Positions 10,615 to 23,615 of a DNA stretch of 64,000 nt are shown here, piece after piece. This DNA is from Prorocentrum cordatum (taxonomy: Eukaryota > Sar > Dinophyceae > Prorocentrales > Prorocentraceae), in the NCBI GenBank assembly GCA_963575745.1, contig CAUYUJ010018703.1, positions 28,228 through 92,227 on the forward strand, given 5' to 3'. The first letter of the stretch is position 1, and each line of letters begins with the position of its first letter. Below the pieces are notes generated by a model. That model did no database searches. It had not been told where the DNA came from and was given only the letters and a program-made list of their open reading frames with translations. Position numbers and translations under genes: made by a program.

Positions 10615-10702
10615 CTGATGCTGATGATGACCATGATGAGGATGATTATGATGATGATTACGATGATTATGATGATGATGATGACGATGATGATGATGAT
10701 GG

Positions 10703-10749
<47 letters not shown>

Positions 10750-11185
10750 ATGATGCTGATGCTGATGATGATGATAATGAAGAAGAAGGTGATGATGATG
10801 ACGATGATGATGAAGCTGACGATGCTGATGATGCTGATGATGCTGAGGAGGAGGAGGAGGACGAGGAGGAGTGGTGATGATGATGATGCGCTCGCTGATG
10901 ATGATGATGATGATGCTGATGATGATGATGATGATGATGATGCTGATGATGATGATGATGATGCTGACGAAGACGCTGATGATGATGATGCTGCTGCTGA
11001 TGCTGCTGATGATGCTGCTGATGATGATGCTGATGATGCTCATGATGATTATGACGATGCTGATGCTGATGGTGATGATGCTGATGCTGTTGATGATGCT
11101 GCTCATGATGATGATGATGCTGCTACTGCTGCTGCTGATGATGATGCCGATGATGATGATGATGCTGCTGATGATGATGTTGATT

Positions 11186-11219
<34 letters not shown>

Positions 11220-11262
11220 CGACGATGACGATGACGACGATGATGATGAGGAGGAGGAGGAG
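10135..11262. repeat. (GAT)n microsatellite of about 1.1 kb
   Basis: Almost pure GATGAT repeats with GCT, GGT, GAC and GAT-to-TAT interruptions, followed by a short (GGA)n block (about 11250-11310). The apparent poly-Asp and poly-Met (plus strand) and poly-His and poly-Ile (minus strand) proteins are translations of the repeat, not genes. Confidence 0.9.
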
Positions 11263-11742
11263 GATCAGGAGGAGGAGGAGGAGAGGGAAGAGGAGGAGAG
11301 GAGGAGGACAAGTGTAAACCCAAGAGTCACCAGTGATGTTGGAGTAAGCCCTCCTTCCAAGCTCCCTCTTCATAGGCCCCTACAACTGTTCATTTCCCCA
11401 GAGGGACCTGCCTCGTTGGAAGACAACCGTTTGAGGACCCTGAAGCATGTCAAAGCATTGTTCTCTGTAGCCCAACGCCACGGATGAGGTTGATGGTTGC
11501 GTCTTGACGATCCTGAACCGTGCCAGAACGCAATTCTTGGGATTCCACAGCGAATCATCGTAGCTGTTGCGCCCTCATACAGTGAATCTTTCCAAAACAC
11601 TTCTGGCTGGTACGTCTAACATGGGAGCCCGTGAAACTCGTGCAATGTGTACGGCGAGAGCCACATTTTGAAAAGGAGCCGCCCTCAATCCGTGAAGCCC
11701 TTGTAACTTGTTAAACAGAGTGTGCGCGGCGCTAAGCCGAGA

Positions 11743-12118
11743 AGAAAAAACAAAAGACATAATTACAAAAAACAAAGGAAAGAAAATAAAGAAATAACAA
11801 GAAATGAAAAAAAAAAAAAGGACAATAAATAAGAAAAAAAAAAATAAATAAGAAAGACGATAAAAAACTAGAAGGAAGGATGAAACAAAAAAGAAATACA
11901 CAAACAATAAAAGATAATTTATACATTAAAGACACTAAATAGAAAAAAGAATATAGAAAATAATAAAAAAAAAAAAAAGTTCAGAGAGCTCAGAAACACA
12001 AAAGGAAAAAAGGAGAAATTGGACATAGAAGAAAGCGAACATAGAAGAAAAAAAGCACAAATAAGGGAACAAGGGATAAGAAATAGAAAAAAAAAGGGCT
12101 GATATAAGTAACTGGAAG
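11743..12118. other. A-rich tract
   Basis: About 375 bases of strongly A-rich DNA (AAAAAACAAAAG, AGAAATAAGAAAAAA) inside the satellite. It looks like expanded low-complexity sequence. The phenylalanine-rich minus-strand frames are artefacts. Confidence 0.7.
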
Positions 12119-12139
12119 TACGTAGAAAGTGGTCGAGCG

Positions 12140-12432
12140 GGGGCGGGAGCCACATTTTGAAAACCACCCGCCCTCAATCCGTGAAGCTCTTGCAAATTTT
12201 CTAAAACGAATGTGCGCGGCGCTACGGCGAGAGCCACATTTTGAAAATCACCCGCTCTCAACCCGTGAAGCTCTTACAAATTCTGAAAGCGAATGTGCGC
12301 GGCGCAAAGGCGATATCCATATTTTGAAAAGACCCGCCCTCAATCCGTGAACATGCAAATTTTGAAAGCGAATATGCGCGGCGCTACAGCGAGAGCCACA
12401 TTTTGAAAACGACCCGCCCTCCATCTGCGAAA
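12140..12432. repeat. 80-90-bp minisatellite, first full array
   Basis: About four copies of a unit containing GAGAGCCACATTTTGAAAA, CGCCCTCAATCCGTGAA, GCTCTTGCAAATT and GAATGTGCGCGGCGCTA. A single extra copy sits at about 11645-11740. Confidence 0.8.
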
Positions 12433-12701
12433 TGTTGTCAATGTTTTAGCTTCAGTGTCGCACATGGTAAGAAAGTCTCAGACGAAACGCCCGGCCCGCC
12501 CTAAAACCTGGCTTTGGGGTGCAACAGGGAAAAGCCCTTTTTAAGGAAAACTATGGAGGAGGAGGAGGAGGAGGAGGAGGAGGAGGAGATGAAGGAGATG
12601 AAGGAATTGGAGGAAGAAGGGCTTGGAGGCGGATTCTGAGAGCGGATGAACAGCTGGATCGGGAATGGGTGCGATGGATCGGGAATGGGTGACCTGGCGA
12701 C

Positions 12702-12763
<62 letters not shown>

Positions 12764-13119
12764 GAAGGAGGAGGAGGAGGAGGAGGAGGAGGAGAGGGAA
12801 GAGGAGGAGGAGGAGGAGGAAGACCAGTGCAAACCCAAAAGTCATCAACGATGTTGGAATCAACCCTTTCTCCAAGCTCCCTCCTCATAGACCCAACAAC
12901 GGTTCATTTCCATTGAAGGAACTGCCTCTTTGGAAAATAACCTTTTGAAGACCCTGAGGCATGCCAAAACATTGTTCTCGGGATTCCAACGCCACGGATC
13001 AACCTGACTGTTGCGTCTTGACAATCTTGGTACCTCATTACAGCGAATCAACATAACTGTTGCGCCCGCATAATTCTGAAGTTTTGGCATATTGATGATG
13101 GGAACGCGTGTAACTCTTA

Positions 13120-13695
13120 CACATTTTACAGCGGATGTGCGCCGCGCTAAAGCGAGAGCCACATTTTGAAGAAGAGTCGCCCTCAATCCGTGAAGCTCTG
13201 GCACATTTTCTAAAACGAATGTGCGCGGCACAAAGGCGAGAGCCGTTTTTTTTGAAAACCACCCGCCCTCAATCCGTGAAACTGCTGCACATGTGAAAAA
13301 AACGAGTGTACGCCGCGCTAGGGCGATAACCACATTTTGAAAACGACCCGCCCTCAATCCTTCAAGCTCTTTCATTTTTTTGAAGCTGAATGTGCGCGGC
13401 GTTCAGGGGAGAGCCACATTTTGAAAACGTTCCGCCCTCAATCCGTGAACTTGCAAACTTTGAAAGCGAATGTGCGAGGCGCGAAGGCGGGAGCCACATT
13501 TTGAAAACAGCCCGCCCTCAATTTGTAAAACTCTTGCAAACCCTGAAAACGAATGTGCGCCACGCTAAGACGAGAGCCACATTTTGAAAACGAATCGCCC
13601 TCCATCTGTGAAGCTCTTGCAAATGTTGACAATGAATGTGCGCCGCGCTAGGGCGGGAGCCACATTTTGAAAACGACCCGCCCTAATCATTTTGC
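13120..13695. repeat. 80-90-bp minisatellite, second array
   Basis: About seven diverged copies of the same unit as at 12140-12432, with variants such as AAGAGTCGCCCTCAATCCG and GACCCGCCCTCAATCC. No coding role is apparent. Confidence 0.8.
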
Positions 13696-13815
13696 CAACT
13701 TTCAAGCTTCAGAATCATACATGGTAAGGAAGTCTCAGGCGAAACGCCCAGCCCGTCCTAAATATTGGCCTCGGGGTGCGACAGGGAGAAGTTTATAAGG
13801 AAAAGTATGGTGGAG

Positions 13816-15504
13816 GAGGAGGAGGAGGAAGAGGAGGTGGAGGAGGAGTTGGAGGAGGACTTTCCGTCTGTCCGCCGCTTCCCCGTGAGGTATCTCAGCC
13901 TCCAGGACGCCTCCGATTGCCTCTGCACTGCGGAGGAGGGCATATCTGAGGACACCGCGGAGGACGCTTCAGAGGACTTCCGTCGGGGGGGAGGTAAGGT
14001 GCTCGGGCCGCTTGCGTCCTCGATGCCCTCTTGCTGGAGTAATCACCTCTTGGCTTCAGAGCTCGAAGCCTTGTTTGCCGTTCGACCGATGGGAGTCCAC
14101 GAGCCCAGGACCTTCCACAGGTCCGATGCTATGGGAAAGTAAGGGGGCCTCGTTGGAGAGCTGGAAGCAACGTTCGGCCCTGATCCTGCTGACCTTGGGG
14201 AACTCAGTGCAGATAGCGATGGAGGATGGGGAGAGGAGAGGGGAGGGGCGGCAAGGAAGAGGTTGGGGGGGAGGGACGCTGGGAAAGGTGGCTGGGGAGG
14301 GAAGCTTTCCAGCCCCGCCCAGTTTCCTGGCAGTTTTTCCCGGCCCTGCCGACCTTATCCCAAGTGCTCTGGGCTCGTTTCATTCAGCCCCTGCCAATCT
14401 TTCCAGCCCTTGGTATTTCCACGTTCTCGTGATTTCAACTTCCATTTTGTCAGCTTCCTCGTACAGTGCCGTTTTTAATTCATGCTCCGCGTGCGGATCA
14501 TGTATTAGAAGGGCAGGGATTTAGTACTAAAAACAACGATGACCTCATGCATAACTTTATTCCTATTTTAAACATGTATCAGAAATCCAATATGTTTAAA
14601 TCCTATGTATTAACTGCCCTGTAGGATGATGCATCAGCAGGAGGGGCTATGGGTCGCGGTGTTGGCGTGCTGGTGTGCGTTGGTGTGTGCGCTGCCTCAG
14701 GCCCAGCCCGGACACGTCCGGCTCCTCGTGGCAGCCCCCTCTTCCGGGAGCCTCTGCTGCGATGATGACCTTTGAAGGTCCTTGACTCCTGCCAGCATTT
14801 TGCCCCCTCCCCCTCCCCCTCCCGCCCCCTCCCCCCTCCCCCTCCCCCACCTCCTCCCCCCCTCCCCCCATCCCCCTCCCCCCCCTCCCTCCCTCCCCCC
14901 CACCCTCCCCTCCCTACCCCCCCCCTTCCCCGCCCTTTCGACGAGGGCTTGCCTCTCGATGGTTCCTGGCGCTGTCCCCCTCTGGCAGCTCGCACTGCGG
15001 CGCACGGCCTGGACGTATACACCGGATTCCGGTGCCCGAGGCCGCCTGCGCGCGCTCCTCGTGCCGCAGGTTCTGCGGACGGGGCTGTCCCGCTGCTTCC
15101 CCCGCCTTCACGGCCGCCCTTTCCTTCGGGAGGGGAGACAGCACGGACACGCTTCGTCGTCGATTCCCAGGAACCTATGGGACAACAGGGGGAGTGGGGG
15201 GGGAAGACGAAAGCCTCGAAAATCTCAGGAAATATGGAGACTCCTGGCATTTGTATATTGGTTCGTGTGTCCTTGGGCCCCTTTATTTAATCGCTTCGCT
15301 CATGCCGCCGGCCCTGGAGCCCTCTTTAGGGCCTCTTGGGGGCCTCTTGGGGACCTCTTGGGAGTCTCTTGGGGCTCCTTGGCGGCGTTTTGATTCGTGC
15401 GTCCTTGGGCCCCTTTATTGCTGTCCCCCCCCGTTACAGGGGCTTGGCGCCGCTCGTCCCGCCGGCTCTCGGACGCGCCAGCGGCCGCTGACGCTGCAGA
15501 CAAG
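13816..15504. other. No gene seen; C-rich tract
   Basis: 13816-13860 is (GGA)n. 14800-14935 is a CCCTCCCC tract. 15164-15285 is related to the AT-rich segment at 1908-2030. 15315-15380 has GGCCTCTTGGGG reiterations. No gene is recognisable. Confidence 0.5.
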
Positions 15505-15780
15505 AAATCGCCTCCTCCTCCTCCTCCTCCTCCTCCTCCTCCTCCTCCTCCTCCTCCCTCCCCCTCCTCCTCCTCTCCTCCTCCTCCTCCTCCTCATGCC
15601 TCCTCCTCCTCCTCCTTCCTCCTCCTCCCCTCTCCTCATCCTCCTCTCCTCCTCCTCGTCCTCCTCGCCTGCCTCCTCCTCCTCCTCCTCCGCCGCCTCC
15701 TTCTCCCCCTCCTCTTCTTCTCCTCCTCCTCCTCCTCCTCCTCCTCCTCCTCCTCCTCCTCCGCCTCCTCCGCCTCGTCC
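15505..15780. repeat. (CCT)n microsatellite
   Basis: About 275 bases of CTC/CCT repeats with small interruptions. A long plus-strand open frame running through it (poly-Leu/Pro/Ser) is a by-product. Confidence 0.85.
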
Positions 15781-16689
15781 TCCCCCTCCGGGGTGTCGGG
15801 CCAAAGCGCCCCCTGGCGGAGGCGGGGGCCGCCGGGCCTTCGGGGGACAAGCCCCCGCGCCCGGGACGGCCCCCAAAGCCGGGGGGCCCCCGGCCACGCA
15901 GCCTCCCACGGGAGCCTGGGTGCCCAGCCAGGTGTCCCCCGTGGGAGTCGTGGCTGGGGGGTCCTTCTTCCCCGTCGTGTCGTCGCCGTCGATGTCGTCG
16001 TCTGTCGTGTCGTGGCGGGCCCCTGGGGTGGGTGGTGTGGGTTTGGTGGTGGCCTGGCCCCTCCCCGTTCTGTCGGCGGCCGGGTGTTTCCGGCTGGGCT
16101 GTTTTCCGGCCGTCAGAACGTGGGGGGGGAGCTGGCCAGCCATCCCCATGCTGCCCGCTTGCGGGGGGCCCGCCCGCGCCGTGAGCGCTCCGCGGCCCGG
16201 CCGCGCCCGCGGGCGCCCGGCCGCGGCGGCGCGCGGTTTCGCGGGCCTGGCGCGCCAGGTAGCGGGCGTTGTCCCGAGCAATCCGCCCCGGCGGATTGAG
16301 GTAGTCTCACAGTCTCATAGCCTCCTCCCCTTCCTCTTCTCCTCCTCCTCCTTCTCCTCCTCCTCTTGGTGTACGTGTGTGCGCGTGTGTCGTGGCCGAC
16401 GAATTTCGCCCGCGTGGCCGCTCGCCTGCCGGGGCCTTCCCGCTCACCGCGGCGCCTGCTCGGATTGCCTTACTTACGTCCCCCCCCCCCTTCGTCCTCC
16501 GCGCCCGCCCTGCCTCTGCCTCCGTGGCCGGCCAGCTGCCCCGGCTGCCGTTCGGAGCTTCGGCTGCGGGTCGGAGGCCCGGATCTTGCTGGGAGCCCCC
16601 AGGGACGCCAGCCCTGCGTAGTGAGCGCGCAGGGCCGCGAGTTGGCCGAGAGTCGGGCGAAGAGACAGTGTGCACGCAGCGAGGCTGGC
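15781..16689. other. No gene seen
   Basis: GC-rich spacer with a short (CTC)n tract at about 16320-16370. Open frames on both strands have no domain content. Confidence 0.45.
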
Positions 16690-16886
16690 CATCGCATGGC
16701 CTCCTTCCGTTCGAACGAGGTTTTGAACGTTCTGCTGTCGCGGAGAATGAACGTCGCCACAGCGTCAGAAAGAAAAACTACATGCGAAGTGCGTATGCCT
16801 CCAGGCTTCCTTCCACTCGAACGAGGTTGAACGTTATGTTGTCGTGGAGATGGAGCATCGCCACCGCGTCAGAAAAACGCATGCGT
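16690..16886. repeat. Two-copy tandem repeat, about 115 bp
   Basis: CCTTCCGTTCGAACGAGGTT with GAACGTT..GTTGTCG..GAG, CGCCAC.GCGTCAGAAA is followed by a second copy starting CTTCCTTCCACTCGAACGAG. The copies differ by substitutions and small indels. Confidence 0.65.
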
Positions 16887-17171
16887 GGGTGTCGAGTGTT
16901 CTTGGGTCGTTCAGAGCGTGAGCGTTTGGTTCCCACGGGCCCCGAATCCGCACGTGTCGACATTTTGGTGGGCCTTGTTCTCGCGGGGGCCGTCCAGGCT
17001 GCGTGCAAGGCTTTTCCCTCTTTCGTCTTCTTCCCTGCCGTCCCCGTTCTTGGTCTCGCTGTTCGAGTCGGTTCCCTTTCCTTTCGCCGCCCCCTTCCCC
17101 TTCCCCATCGTTTCTCATTTCTTTTCGTGCCCATTCCCTTCGACCCCCTCCTCTCTTCTCCCCCTTTTCCC

Positions 17172-17213
<42 letters not shown>

Positions 17214-18354
17214 CTTCTAGAATTACACAAGATGAATACTATTTGCCTCTCTTCCTTGATGACGTCTGGAAGATGTTCGGCCCCGCTCCGCGTATTGTTT
17301 TTTACGCAGGATTCCCGGGACATGTATTTTCGCTTGGGTTGTTTTTCGAAGTGTTGTTCCCGCTGAAACGCTGCCTTTCTGCGCCTTTGGTTGTTCCAAA
17401 TTGTGCTCCCGATGCAGCGCGGGCTCCTTCTGTCCTTCCATATCGGCCCCCAAATCTGGAAAATGCCTCCCCGACAAAAGCCATCGGAAGTGATTCCACA
17501 TTCGGTGTCGATTCGTTTTTTGTTTGGATGGCAGAAGCCCCCCCCCACTTTGGGGCGTCGTCGCTTTCAGGAAGTATCAAGCGGGAACCCCGTTTCTGCT
17601 TCGAGAAGGCGATGTTGACAGCAGAGCTAGTGGGTGCTCTCCATCATGCCCGCGTTGTGTGGAGTTTTTCGGGGAGCCCAAGGAGCTAGACATGGAGCCA
17701 CGACTCCAGACTGGCCCAGACCTTTCGAAGACGATCCACTTACTCCAAGGAACCCGGCTCCATGCCATGACATGCTGTGCGTTGTTGTGTTCTGCGCCGC
17801 TGTGCGATGCCATGTTTTGTGATGCAATGCTTCGGTGCGCAATGCCACGCCATGCTGTGGCATGCTACGTTCTTCCCTGCTCTTTCACGCCATGCCATGC
17901 CGTGCTGTTCCATTCATCGCGTACCTTCTCGTGATCATTGCCCTGCTCGACATCCGACTGTGCGAATAGAGAGGATATCTACGCCATGGCAAGGCATGGG
18001 AGGGAGGGGTAGGACGTCAGATACGACGCGAGCGCACCTAGCTGACCCCCTTGCCCTTCCCCCGTTTCCCTTTCGCCCCCGCCTCTCCCTTGCAGGGAGT
18101 GGTAAGCTTAGCAGGTTGTTTGGCCGCTGCACGATGACAGATCCAATTCTTTTTCGACCCATCTCGTTGGGCTCCGTGCCGGTGCCTCGTCGGCTCCTGG
18201 GCCATTCGTATATGGTGCCTGCGTGTCACATGTAGGTAACATGTATGACGTAGCACCCCGCAGTTGCGGATAAGAGTGAGGGGGCGGGCGCGGGCGACGC
18301 GGGCGTCGTCGAGCCTGCGGACCTCGTGGCCCCCACCTTCCCTGTCGATGGCGC
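16887..18354. other. No gene seen; (TC)n tract and dispersed repeat fragment
   Basis: 17172-17215 is a (TC)n run. It is followed at 17217-17300 by a segment (AATTACACAAGATGAATACT, TGATGACGTC) similar to 56508-56590, which also follows a pyrimidine microsatellite. 17760-17930 is rich in degenerate GCCATGC/ATGC words. No gene is supported. Confidence 0.45.
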
Positions 18355-18770
<416 letters not shown>

Positions 18771-19039
18771 CCCCTCCTCGTCCTCCTCCTCCCCCGCCTC
18801 CCCCTCCCCCATCCTCGTCCTCCTGCTCCTCCTCCTGTTCCTTCTCCACATTCTCCTTACATCCTCTCTTCTTCCGCGTTCTCCTCGTCCCCTGTTTACT
18901 CCTCCTGCCTCCCCCTCCTTTCCCAAGATAGCTGCAACGCAATCCTTTTTTCCACTTTATGTTCCCCGCCTTCTCTGATCAAGGCAACTCGCCAGGGCAG
19001 AGTTGCTGGACGGGCTGGTGTGGATGCGCGGGGCTTGAA

Positions 19040-19560
19040 GAGGTCCTTGCGGGCTCAGACGGCATGCAAAAATCCGCCGCCGCGCTTGTGCGGCATTCGT
19101 TTGTTCAGTGAACGTGGTTTAGGTCGCGGGTGGGTCGCGGGCTCTCCACCTCCACCTGGAAGGAATGCAAAAGCAGCCCGCCGCAGACGCCGAAAACTTT
19201 GGTTTGCACACTGAACGTGGAATGGGTCGCGGGTGGGCCGCGGGTTCTCCACCGGGAGCGGATGCAAAAGATGCCCGCCGCAGGCGCTGAAACATTTGGT
19301 TTGTACCCTGAACGTGGTCGCGGGTGGGCCGCGGGCTTTCATGAAACGAATGCAAAAGATGCCCGCCGCAGGCGCCTAAAAAAATGTGGTTGTACTTAAA
19401 CGTGGTCTGGGTAGGCTCGCGGGTTTGGTCAGAGAGTTGGTTCGCTCGGGGTGTCGCGAGGACTCTCCACTGGGCAGGAAGGAGAATGCCCAAAAAAAGC
19501 CGCAGAGCGCCGCAAAAATGGTGTCTTTGGTCTTGTCCCTTTGTTGAACGTGTGGTGAGC
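19040..19560. repeat. Minisatellite, about 110-bp unit
   Basis: About five copies of a unit carrying GAACGTGG, GGTCGCGGGTGGG.CGCGGG, a CTCCAC segment, GGAATGCAAAAGATGCCCGC and CGCAGGCGC. The units shorten and diverge toward 19560. Confidence 0.75.
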
Positions 19561-19564
19561 CAGA

Positions 19565-19920
19565 AGGTGGGTTCGCGGTGGTCGCGGGGTGGGTCGCGGG
19601 GTGGGTCGCGGGGGGGGTCGACGGGGTCGCGCCCACGGTGGGCGCGGGTGGGGTCGGTGTGGGTCGCGGGGGGGCCGCGGCGGGGGTCGCCGGGTGGTCG
19701 CGGGTGGGTCGCCGGGGTGGGTCGTGGGTGAGGGGCTCGGGGGTGGGTCGTGGGTGGGTCGCGCGGTGGGTCGCGGGTGTGGTGGGTGCGGGGTGGATCC
19801 GGGGGTGGGCGCGGGGTGGGGGTCGCGAGGTGGGTTCGCGGTGTGGGTCGCGGGGGTGGTCATACGAGGTGGGTCGAGGGGTGGGTCGCGGGTGGGTCGC
19901 GGGGCGGGTTGCGGGTGGGA
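19565..19920. repeat. G-rich GGTCGCGGGTG array
   Basis: Continuation of the previous minisatellite as short 10-14-bp units (GGGTCGCGGGTG). It has a strong G/C strand bias and is followed by (CAA)n at 19920-19985. G-quadruplex formation is plausible from the spacing of GGG runs. This is not a canonical telomere repeat. Confidence 0.75.
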
Positions 19921-21710
19921 CAATGACAACAAACAACAACAAACAACAACAAACATCAACAATCAACGAACAACAACAAACAGCAACAACGATAATCCGC
20001 ACCGCGGAATCCCACTTCAGCCACGCACCCAGGGACAGTGAATGACCGTTCGGCCCCCTCACTCTGACTATATCCACGGTACCAACTATATCCACACTAT
20101 ATAATATGTTCAGCATGCTGTATATCTACGATATTTCTGAGCGGGCGATAAGCGGAGTGCAACGACTTACGCAACATGGACCTTTTCGTTATCCCAGGCA
20201 CGCCTTCTAGCGGTTGGAAGCCGTAACCCGATTACAGCACGTTATAAATGCGATCGTTGTGATATACGAAGCGCCACATGACGCTACGAAACGCGATGGG
20301 AACGTTATGATATCTAACGTTGACATCCTTTCCGCTGCTCCTTTCCATCCCTCTGTCTCTCGCACCTCCCCTACCGTCCCGTCCGTCCACCCCTCGCTTC
20401 CTCCATCCCCCCTTCCATCTCTTCCCCCCCGCCGCCCCCTCCCTGAATACACCGTCGTCGCTCCCCACGGCCTGCCTGGGCCCCTCCTCGCGCACCCCTC
20501 TCACCACTCCTCTCGTTTCCTTCCCCCCCCTCGCTTTCTTTCCCCCCCCCCTGTGTGTATATGTCCGCCACCATGCCTGCGCGGAGTGGGCGTGTTAGAA
20601 CCTTGGGTCGGCATGGGAACGGAAAGAGCAGTTCTGCGGAGCGGAAGTGTCGCATGATCTCAGGGGCATTTGGAAGGCGTCTTGGAGGCCTCTTGGAGGT
20701 CGTCGGGGCCGTTTTGGGGCCCTCTTGGGCCGTCCGGGGGCCCTTTTGGGCCTCGACCGGATGTCCAGGCAGGCAGCACAGGGCAACGCATACCCCCTCC
20801 TCTGACTCGCCTCCAATGTCGCATTCTCTTCGTTTTTTGGCGGCCAAGGCTCCCGAGACGGGCTTCCGCAGGCCCGAATCGGCCCGAATCGAAGACAATC
20901 TTGCCGTTGCGACTTCCGTGGCACTTCATTATCATGTGCTGAGTTTCAGGCAGGGTTTCGCCTTCGAGGGTCGAAGGGGTTGATACCTCTTTCTCGGCGG
21001 AATGCGGCGGAATGGTGGCACAAACCGGCGGAAACGTAATGCCCCCAGAACTCTTGTGACGCATGATGAGCCGAGTGCACCATGACATTTTTTTCGTCCT
21101 GTCTCGCCTCGACTGCGAGTCGAGAGGCTCGGATGCAACCTTGGGAGGTGAACGTCAGAATCGGCGGTGTTACATCCCTGGTCGAAAACTGGCCCACACG
21201 CGCACCGTTGCGCCTGTTCCGGCTCAGTCCCGCTTAATCCGGCTCAGTCCCGTCTAATCCGTCTGGTCATGCGGGTCATTTTTGCCGAACCCAGTTCAGT
21301 AGCCCGTTCATCGGGCTCCATGCGGGCTGAGAGGTCCGCGTCGCCCCAGACATCCTCCAGAGCCGCCGGATATCAGAGATCTTCTTTGATATATCTTCGC
21401 CCGATGTCACTCTGGCTTCGCCATGGTCATGTCCCGTACCCGTCGGTCGTTCAAAGTAGGTATGCTGCAACCTACCTCATCCGCCTTCGTACTTCATGCT
21501 TCTACCCACTCCTGCCGACCGACGCGTAATCGTGCCGGCGAAGCCTCCCAGGAATTGCCTTCTCACTGAGGCACCCCGCAGCCGTCCGCGCTCTCCGTCC
21601 GACGGCCCGGGGCGGCCTTTCGGGGGAGAGCGGCGCGCCCTGGAGCCGAGGCCGCGCCGCGCCTCGCACCGCTCCATGGCCCGCCCTTTGCTGCCCCGCG
21701 GTGGCGGCAG
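19921..21710. other. No gene seen
   Basis: (CAA)n at the start, then mixed-composition spacer. 20640-20755 contains GGAGGCCTCTTGGAGG units like those at 15315-15380. I found no coding region. Confidence 0.5.
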
Positions 21711-22020
21711 CTCCAAGGCCGCCGCCGCCGCCGCCTTGGACGGTGTCGTCGGCGTCGTCCTCGGCGTTGCGGTCGTCGCGGTCGTGGTCGGCGCCAGTGC
21801 TATCGCCGTTGCCGTTGGCGCCGCATCCGTCGTAGTGGTAGTGGTCGTGGTCGTGGTCTGCTGTCGTCGGCGAGGCGGGCCGTGGTCGTGGTGGCCGGCC
21901 GTGGTCGTGGTCTGGGTCGTGGTTTTGGTGGTGGTCTCGGTCTTGGTCGTCGTGGTCGTCGTGGTCGTCGTCGTCATCGTCGTCGTCGTCGTTGTCGTCG
22001 TCGTCGATCGAGCGAAGCTC
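21711..22020. repeat. (GCC)n and (GTC)n-rich low-complexity tract
   Basis: GCCGCCGCC passes into GTCGTGGTCG and then CGTCGTCGTC. The poly-Val and poly-Asp/Thr frames on the two strands are repeat translations. Confidence 0.75.
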
Positions 22021-23580
22021 GAGGAGCATCATTTGTGGACGTGTTTCTGTTGTCCATTTATGGTACTCTGGCAGCCCCCTCGTGGCCGCAGCTGGGTCCC
22101 TGCGGGAGCAGGGCCCACTCGGCCACGCGCAGAAGGGGGTGGGGGGAGGGGCGAGGGCTTCTTAGAACCAAGAACAGGGCCCCAAGGTCTTTCACCCTTC
22201 CCCGAAGCAAGAACAGGTCTTCTTAGAAGCAAGAACAGGGCTTCTTAGAAGCAAGAACAGGGCCCCCCTGGGGGTCCTCCCGGCCCCCAAAGCCGTCAGG
22301 AGCTGCCCATATGGGAGGAAGAGCTTTGCCCAAGCGACGGCGACGGCCCCCCGTTCTCAGCGGCGACCTTATCCCGGAGTGCGGAGCGCGCCATCTGGTG
22401 GCGCTGGAGACGCCGCCGGGGCGGCCCAGTGCCGATCCAAGAGATCTGCGCGGAGCCCCGAAAGTTTACGCTTACGTTTTGGTGGTTCCTCTAGTGATGT
22501 CACGCTGATGTGCAATACAGGAACGTGCCAGGGAGGTGTCAGACCCTGAAGGATTTCGTATCTGATGAGGGCGGCGGCGATGTCCACGGCCAATCCACGA
22601 TTGGTGCTCTATTGGCTTCCGGACGCTGGGTTCCTTATCCAACGGGTCCTCATCCAATGCCCTCACCGTACAGTGAGCGGCTTGAATAAGGAACACTTAC
22701 TTTTCACAAGAGGCTCGGTCGTTCCTTAGGCTTGCATGCGTTATTTACAGTTCCTTATGCGTTATTTGTTGTTTATCGTTCCTTATGCGTTATTCCTTGG
22801 GATACTAAAGGGGCTTCGTTCCTTATTTATCGTTCCTTAGGTCAGGCCGATGACTGTATCGTCCCTGGCTCGCTCCCGTGATCCCTGGGGGTCTCTGGGG
22901 GTCCCCAGTGGTGCCCCGAGGCCCGCGGTGGCCCGGACAGGGTCAGGAGCGTCTCGAAACTGCGGCCGCGGATCCTCGAACGATCCCTGCTCGCCCTCAT
23001 CATCATCCTGATGCCGCTCGTCTTCCTTCTTTTCCTCCTCCTCCTCCTGCTCCTGCCGCCTCCCTCCGCCCTCCTCCCTCCTGTTCCCTCCCCCCTCCTC
23101 CCCCCCTCCTCACCCTCGTCATCCCTCCTCCTCCTCCAACTCCTCATCCTCCTTCCTCCTTCTCCTCGGCGTCGGTGGCGGCGGCGTCGTCGTCGTCTTC
23201 GCCCTCTTCCCCTCCTCGTCCTCCTCCTCCCCCCTCTCCCCCTCTTCGTTCCTCTGCAACTCATTCTATTTGGATACTAATCTCTCCTCTTCCCCGGCCA
23301 CGTGCCGAAACTATCCCGCCTCTCCACTACGCGGGGTTCAAAAATTGTTATTCCATCTACTTTTCCAATCGGGGCGTTTTCGGCGCTTCAAAATGATGCT
23401 TCCGCTGTCAGGTGCGCCTCATGTTTGAATCGGCGCTTTGTTCCCATCGTTTACAGTGGCGCTCTCGCCCCAGCGCGGGCCACTTTTCTGGATCTGAGTC
23501 TTTTCTCGCCGTTGTCTCCCGGCTCCTTTTCCCTCCTCGGCCTTCCCCTGGTCCTCCTGCTCCTCCCGCTTCTCCGACTC

Positions 23581-23615
<35 letters not shown>

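Larger units (their letters stand above)
10860..13815. repeat. Higher-order satellite, about 1.25-kb units
   Basis: A composite unit is repeated. It consists of a (GAT)n/(GGA)n tract, then a unique-looking 260-bp block (11310-11570 and 12826-13075, sharing CAACGCCACGGAT and TTGCGTCTTGAC), then an array of 80-90-bp GAGAGCCACATTTTGAAAA repeats, then a closing block (12468-12560 and 13723-13815, sharing GAAACGCCC and GGAAAA.TATGG). The closing blocks are 1255 bp apart. Confidence 0.7.

Noticed and set aside
10113-11487. Long poly-Asp, poly-Met, poly-His and poly-Ile open frames
   Set aside because: They are translations of a (GAT)n tract in different frames and strands; no non-repetitive coding part is attached.
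15032-16621. 529-codon open frame with Pro/Ser/Leu-rich protein
   Set aside because: It is carried through by a (CCT)n tract and GC-rich flanks with few stops; no domain and no coding signal outside the repeat.
19565-19920. Telomere-like G-rich array
   Set aside because: Units are GGGTCGCGGGTG, not the TTTAGGG type expected in dinoflagellates, and the array is internal.
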